Below are positions 7,352-10,620 of a stretch of DNA of 10,620 nucleotides, piece after piece; the first letter of the stretch is position 1, and each line of letters begins with the position of its first letter. The stretch is from JAWUWD01 sp034112085 (GTDB lineage Bacteria; Bacteroidota; Bacteroidia; Cytophagales; Cyclobacteriaceae), in contig JAWUWD010000102.1 of assembly GCA_034112085.1 (NCBI GenBank), forward strand, positions 1 through 10,620. The letters are read 5' to 3'. Under the pieces are notes generated by a model. It worked only from the letters and a program-made list of their open reading frames with translations. It was not told the origin of the DNA and did no database searches. The position numbers and the translations under genes are program-made.

Positions 7352-7849
7352 CTAGGTGAGGTAGACAACCTGTTGCTTTGATGTAAGCTTCACTTCTACG
7401 TGATCAGTGAGTGTCGTTGACAATTCATAACCTGTGTATGTAGGTGCAATTGGAAATGTTGTGTGACTTCGATTGACCAATACGGCAGTTTCAATTTTTT
7501 TGACCTTGCATGCTAAAAATGGCTTGAGGCTATAAGCAATTGTTCGGCCTGTATTAAGCACATCATCTACTAATATAACCACTTTATCAGATAGGTTATC
7601 GGTACCGATTAGTTCGATTTGGCTTTGCGTTGGGGCTTCTTTATCTAGATTAACTTCTATCAGCTCTGTAGAAAAATGTTTTACTTTCTCAATTTCTACA
7701 TTTAGCCGTTTGGCAACTTCATACCCGTTACCAGAAATTCCTGCTATGATTATGGATTTTTCAAGATAGTTGCGCTCTACCACCTCGTATGCCATTCTTT
7801 TCAATTTTTGTGCTATTTGAGTATCACTCAATATTTTCATTTTACCCAT
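7352..7849 (-). CDS. PyrR-like phosphoribosyltransferase, type I PRTase fold
   Basis: A protein of 165 residues from the ATG at 7849, four bases after the Lrp gene stop. An open frame continues upstream to 7939 but only overlaps the Lrp C-terminus in another frame, so I reject that extension; an ATG at 7840 is an alternative. The PRPP-binding loop VVILVDDVLNTGRT (90-103) is textbook type I PRTase. From memory, the protein is colinear with B. subtilis PyrR: the start (LSDTQIAQKLKRMAYEVVERN), IIIAGISGNGYEVAKRL, and the late segment AVLVNRSHTTFPIAPTYTGY match its AVLVDRGHRELPIRADYIGK. PyrR is a pyrimidine-operon attenuator with some uracil phosphoribosyltransferase activity. The basic residues of the late segment are largely absent here and the protein is shorter than the usual 180 or so residues, so RNA-binding attenuation is doubtful. 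It could be a uracil or other nucleobase PRTase, or a divergent PRPP-sensing regulator. No pyr genes are adjacent. Confidence 0.82.
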   Translation of the reverse strand: MGKMKILSDTQIAQKLKRMAYEVVERNYLEKSIIIAGISGNGYEVAKRLNVEIEKVKHFSTELIEVNLDKEAPTQSQIELIGTDNLSDKVVILVDDVLNTGRTIAYSLKPFLACKVKKIETAVLVNRSHTTFPIAPTYTGYELSTTLTDHVEVKLTSKQQVVYLT

Positions 7850-7853
7850 ATTA

Positions 7854-8336
7854 TCATTGCATAGGTGAGATAGGGAGAACTTTACTGTCTTTGAAAGTCG
7901 ATAAAATGATAAGAGACTGCAAATTGTTGATACCATCAATATCGCTTACCTTTTCGAGCATAAGTTCTTGATAGCTACTTATATCCTTGCTGACAACCTT
8001 TAAAATAAAATCACCAGAACCTGTGATGTGATGGCACTCTATCACTTCATCAATATCATTGACAGATGACACAAATTGTTCTAAATGTCGTTTACTATGA
8101 GCTTTAAGTGAGACCATCACAAATGTCGTCACTCCAATACCCAACTTAGCTGTATCCAACTTGGCATGATAGCTCTTAATATAACCTTCTTTCTCAAGCT
8201 TTTTTACGCGCTCGAGTGTAGGCGCTGGGGATAACCCAACATCTATTGCTAGTTGTGCATTAGTGATTTTGGCATTGGATTGAAGAATCTCCAATATTTT
8301 AAGATCAATCTTATCAAGTTTTACTGTGGCCGCCAT
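7854..8336 (-). CDS. AsnC/Lrp-family transcriptional regulator
   Basis: A DNA-binding feast/famine regulator of 160 residues, the standard family length. The N-terminal winged helix-turn-helix covers about 6-60: LDKIDLKILEILQSNAKIT is the family signature, with a recognition region around AQLAIDVGLSPAPTLERVKKLEKEG. The RAM/AsnC ligand-binding domain follows (about 68-145), with FVMVSLKAHS, EVIECHHITGSGDFILKV and the GSGD effector-pocket turn (106-109). Such proteins form dimers to octamers and respond to amino acids such as leucine or other small ligands. It is the first of four leftward genes, with panB last. Since panB consumes 2-oxoisovalerate, the valine precursor, branched-chain amino acid control is a reasonable but untested idea. 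A palindrome lies 34-57 bases upstream of the ATG. The ATG at 8336 gives the expected N-terminus MAATVKLDKIDLKI. Confidence 0.93.
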   Translation of the reverse strand: MAATVKLDKIDLKILEILQSNAKITNAQLAIDVGLSPAPTLERVKKLEKEGYIKSYHAKLDTAKLGIGVTTFVMVSLKAHSKRHLEQFVSSVNDIDEVIECHHITGSGDFILKVVSKDISSYQELMLEKVSDIDGINNLQSLIILSTFKDSKVLPISPMQ

Positions 8337-8369
8337 TCAAAGTTTCTATGTGAATTGCAATATTATGTA

Positions 8370-8393
8370 ATAATCATCATCTCTGATGATTAT
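8370..8393. promoter_or_regulatory. Palindrome upstream of the Lrp gene, candidate operator
   Basis: Perfect 10-bp arms ATAATCATCA and TGATGATTAT surround the 4-base spacer TCTC. It lies in the 63-base gap between the stop of the PKD protein gene and the Lrp start, both on the - strand. A -7-like sequence TAATATTG, one mismatch from TAnnTTTG, reads on the - strand at 8365-8358. The palindrome would overlap the -33 region of that promoter, a good position for repression. Lrp-family proteins often bind AT-rich palindromes and autoregulate. The transcript could also fold here as a hairpin after the PKD gene, but there is no T-run. Confidence 0.45.
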
Positions 8394-8399
8394 CATCTA

Positions 8400-10620
8400 C
8401 TAATTTACAAATATTCTGAAGCTTTTAGTGGATTCTGAGGATAGTACTTGAATAAAATATATCCCTGCTTTTAATGAAAATAAAGACACTCCTACATTGT
8501 TAAGACCATCCTGCGCTAGTTCAATTTCTTGAGATAGAAATTGTTTGCCACTTGCATTCATTACTCCAATCGTAATGGCATTTCCCTTATCTCCTATAAA
8601 TGGGATAGTCAAAGTCTGATCTCTTGAAATAGGGCTAGGGTATGGATTAAGAGTCTGAAAATTACCAGCAATATTTATGCACTGCGTGTTATCATCTAAG
8701 TTGAGATCACCACCTTGGCTTGGGAAAAGCTCTATACACATATACTCGATTTTGGCATTGTCAGGAATTGAGAAGTTCAATGTTCTTGCCACTGACTCTT
8801 GCCCTGGGAGTATATTAGTTGTGAAATTCTCCTCGAGAGATAGCTCACTATTGAAAGTTACTTTAGCGGTTACATTCGTGATTGGTAAGGTGCCCTTATT
8901 ACTCATCATAAATAAAATCTGCTTCTGATCGTTGAAAGTTGTGATTTCATCTATTGATAAATCTACCTTAGGGTCGACTACATAAATTTGTTTGGCTTGT
9001 TCATCAAAGCAGCCTTCAGGACTTTCAACCTCAAGCATTATCTCGTAGGTACCGAGATCAGTATATGAGTGACTAGGAGATGTTTCATTATTGACACTGC
9101 TTCCATCTCCGAAAGTCCATTTACTATTCATTGCATTAAGCGAATTATTTTCAAACTGAATCAGTGCAGGGACAGCGCTATACTCTTCACTTACTTCAAA
9201 ACTTGCTTCTGGCAAGTCATAAATATCTATGTCCATCGATTTATCCACGATACAGCCTTTACCTGTAATTACTCTCAACGCAATATTGTAAGACCCCGAT
9301 TCATCAAACGTATAATTAATTGTTGGGCCGTTGCCGACACTTACTCCATTGATCGTCCATTGGCGGTTGAAAAAATTATCACCATCATCATCTAATGAGG
9401 TCATATCTACTAGACTTACTTCTGTATCAACGCAATTAGAGCTAAGCTCAAAATCGGCAGTTGGCAATTCATAGATCACTATTTGTCGAGTAGTACTCAC
9501 GGCACATCGATTATCAGACTTAATAGTCAATGACACATCATAAGTCCCTGGACTGTCGAAAAGGTGACTCGGGTTGACGTCTGTATAAACAACCCCATTG
9601 ATGTTCCACACCCTTGACTCTATAATTCCTTCAATATTTGGAGTCGATTCATCAAAGAATGTAGTTAGGTTTCCTAGGCACTGGATATCTGCATTAAAGT
9701 CAGCTATAGGAGATTCTAATACTTCCACTAGTTTCTCCACGGACATCTCACAACCAAAATTTGAAGTCACAGATAGGCTAACATTATACTCTCCAGCTTC
9801 GGGAAAAGTGTGCACAGGAGCTTCTTTAGAGGATATGTTTTCTCCTCCAGAGGAGACATCTCCAAAATCCCAATCCCACAACTCGATGTTTGCATTATCG
9901 ACATTGCTATCATCGGTCAATAATGTAGTTTGTTCAGTACAAGCCAATTCTGCTGTAAAATCAGCAACAGGTAAGCTATGTATCGTAATAGGTTCTTGAT
10001 AGTTAGTAATACACCCCGAGACATTAGTTACTTGGAGAGAGACCATGTACTCACCTACGGTTTCATAGGCGTGCATAGGACTCATCCCTGTAGCGGTAGT
10101 CATATCTCCGAAGTCCCAAGCATAACTAGTAATATCTGTCCCTACTGATTGATCAATGAATGAGATGGGGTCTCCTAAGCAGGTATTCTCGGTGTCAAAA
10201 GAAAAAGATGGAATAGCACCTTCGCTGACATCAGGGATACTCTGTACTTGTTCGATACTGCAACCTGGGATAGAAGTGATAAGTTTAACCTCTTTTGCTC
10301 CTCCAGAGGTGAACTTATATAGCAGTTCTCGTTCTGTGCCAATCGTCTCTCCACCAACTTGCCATTCATAGGTGAGGTTGTCATCAAAGTTGTCAATAGT
10401 GTTGTTTGTGAAGGTGTATTCTTCATTGGTGCAGATAGTACCTACTGGAAGAATGAACCCCGGTGCTGGTTCGTTATAGATTGTCAATGTTTTTGAGATA
10501 GAATTACTACAACCATCACCACTTTGCACAGTTAAGGATATTTGATAATCTCCAGATGCTGCGAAGGTATATGAAGGGCTTGGGTCAGTGGAGGTATTGG
10601 TGTCTCCAAAGTCCCACAAA
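8400..10620 (-). CDS. Large T9SS-secreted surface protein with tandem PKD repeats, N-terminus outside the window
   Basis: The C-terminal 740 or so residues of a cell-surface or released protein; the frame is open to the right edge, where it enters mid-repeat at LWDFGD. Numbering from the visible first codon: seven PKD-like beta-sandwich units at about 1-51 (partial), 52-138, 139-219, 220-305, 306-388, 389-472 and 473-551. Units 1, 3, 4 and 7 have the classic W-x-F-G-D motif; units 2, 5 and 6 have WQVGGE, WNINGV and WTINGV instead. A CARDB-like beta domain follows (about 552-652). Residues 656-739 are a T9SS type A sorting domain: NPYPSPI, VMNASGKQFLSQEIEL, LKAGIYFIQV and a basic C-terminal strand. 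By family knowledge, the sorting domain directs export through the outer membrane and is normally cleaved at the surface. PKD arrays usually act as spacers or adhesive and glycan-binding modules, so any catalytic or adhesin domain would be upstream. Cysteines recur at near-fixed positions (two per unit). The downstream gene starts only 63 bases away. Confidence 0.93.
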   Translation of the reverse strand, partial: LWDFGDTNTSTDPSPSYTFAASGDYQISLTVQSGDGCSNSISKTLTIYNEPAPGFILPVGTICTNEEYTFTNNTIDNFDDNLTYEWQVGGETIGTERELLYKFTSGGAKEVKLITSIPGCSIEQVQSIPDVSEGAIPSFSFDTENTCLGDPISFIDQSVGTDITSYAWDFGDMTTATGMSPMHAYETVGEYMVSLQVTNVSGCITNYQEPITIHSLPVADFTAELACTEQTTLLTDDSNVDNANIELWDWDFGDVSSGGENISSKEAPVHTFPEAGEYNVSLSVTSNFGCEMSVEKLVEVLESPIADFNADIQCLGNLTTFFDESTPNIEGIIESRVWNINGVVYTDVNPSHLFDSPGTYDVSLTIKSDNRCAVSTTRQIVIYELPTADFELSSNCVDTEVSLVDMTSLDDDGDNFFNRQWTINGVSVGNGPTINYTFDESGSYNIALRVITGKGCIVDKSMDIDIYDLPEASFEVSEEYSAVPALIQFENNSLNAMNSKWTFGDGSSVNNETSPSHSYTDLGTYEIMLEVESPEGCFDEQAKQIYVVDPKVDLSIDEITTFNDQKQILFMMSNKGTLPITNVTAKVTFNSELSLEENFTTNILPGQESVARTLNFSIPDNAKIEYMCIELFPSQGGDLNLDDNTQCINIAGNFQTLNPYPSPISRDQTLTIPFIGDKGNAITIGVMNASGKQFLSQEIELAQDGLNNVGVSLFSLKAGIYFIQVLSSESTKSFRIFVN
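8403..8654 (-). other. T9SS type A sorting domain (Por secretion C-terminal domain)
   Basis: The last 84 residues of the PKD protein carry the typical pattern of this domain (TIGR04183-like): a proline/asparagine-rich entry NPYPSPISRDQTLTIPF, a central VMNASGKQ strand, the L-x-x-G-I-Y-F-I-Q-V strand and a final basic strand TKSFRIFVN. It implies that the organism encodes a type IX secretion system, which is restricted to Bacteroidota and close relatives. Confidence 0.88.
8967..10620 (-). repeat. Seven tandem PKD-like protein repeats with a conserved cysteine pair
   Basis: Units of roughly 80-87 residues repeat across this stretch (PKD protein residues 1-551), each ending near an I-Y/H-x-x-P-x-A-x-F-like linker. 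In the five complete units before the last, one Cys sits near the start and one near the end: 63/120, 147/203, 227/290, 314/372 and 396/456. Cys-to-next-unit-Cys spacing is 24-27. The repeats are diverged at the DNA level, which argues against recent expansion. Confidence 0.8.

Noticed and set aside
7850..7939. N-terminal extension of the PRTase frame to 7939
   Set aside because: The extra 30 residues overlap the conserved end of the Lrp gene in another frame and do not resemble any PRTase N-terminus. The start at 7849 fits PyrR-like proteins.
8370..8393. Palindrome as an intrinsic terminator of the PKD protein gene
   Set aside because: The stem is AT-rich and is followed on the - strand by TACATAATA and not by a T-run, so it is a poor Rho-independent terminator. 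Operator use fits better, but the terminator role is not fully excluded.
9598..9999. 133-residue + strand open frame inside the PKD protein gene
   Set aside because: It is the antisense shadow of PKD repeats and shows no recognisable domain or start context. Other + strand frames at 8677-8928, 9069-9395 and 10156-10371 are rejected for the same reason.

Overview
The window looks like ordinary chromosomal DNA of a Bacteroidota bacterium, probably Cytophagales-like. Three things point there. A large secreted protein ends in a type IX secretion (T9SS) sorting domain. Two intergenic spacers carry perfect matches to the Bacteroidota -7 promoter element TAnnTTTG. The coding sequence is moderately AT-rich and mostly lacks strong Shine-Dalgarno sites. 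I see no RNA genes, insertion sequences, CRISPR arrays or attachment sites, and no gene-free stretch longer than about 150 bases.

Left part, + strand (1-4518). The window opens a few codons inside dnaJ, which ends at a strong intrinsic terminator. Next comes a small secreted protein with a LiaF/toast_rack-like beta-repeat fold. It is followed by an ABC exporter pair, an ATPase and an ABC-2 permease of the NatA/NatB (YhaQ/YhaP) type, whose reading frames overlap by 8 bp.

Middle, - strand (4616-8336). Four closely spaced genes read leftward as one likely operon: an AsnC/Lrp regulator, a PyrR-like phosphoribosyltransferase, a soluble triple-PAS histidine kinase, and panB (ketopantoate hydroxymethyltransferase). 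The gaps are about 4, 21 and 21 bases. A near-perfect hairpin at 4560-4598 lies between the convergent permease and panB genes and can terminate both. A 10-bp-arm palindrome sits just upstream of the Lrp gene and is a candidate autoregulatory operator.

Right part, - strand (8400-10620). This is the C-terminal 740 or so residues of a large surface protein. It has seven tandem PKD-like units with regularly spaced cysteines, a CARDB-like domain and a T9SS type A sorting domain. Its N-terminus lies beyond the window.

The most interesting observations are these. The DnaJ appears to have lost exactly the two zinc-finger motifs (I and IV) that together form zinc centre I, while keeping the two (II and III) that form centre II. 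The Lrp-PRTase-PAS kinase-panB operon combines amino-acid sensing, nucleotide-type chemistry, signalling and CoA precursor synthesis. I see no clear evidence of a wholly new defence or mobile system here.
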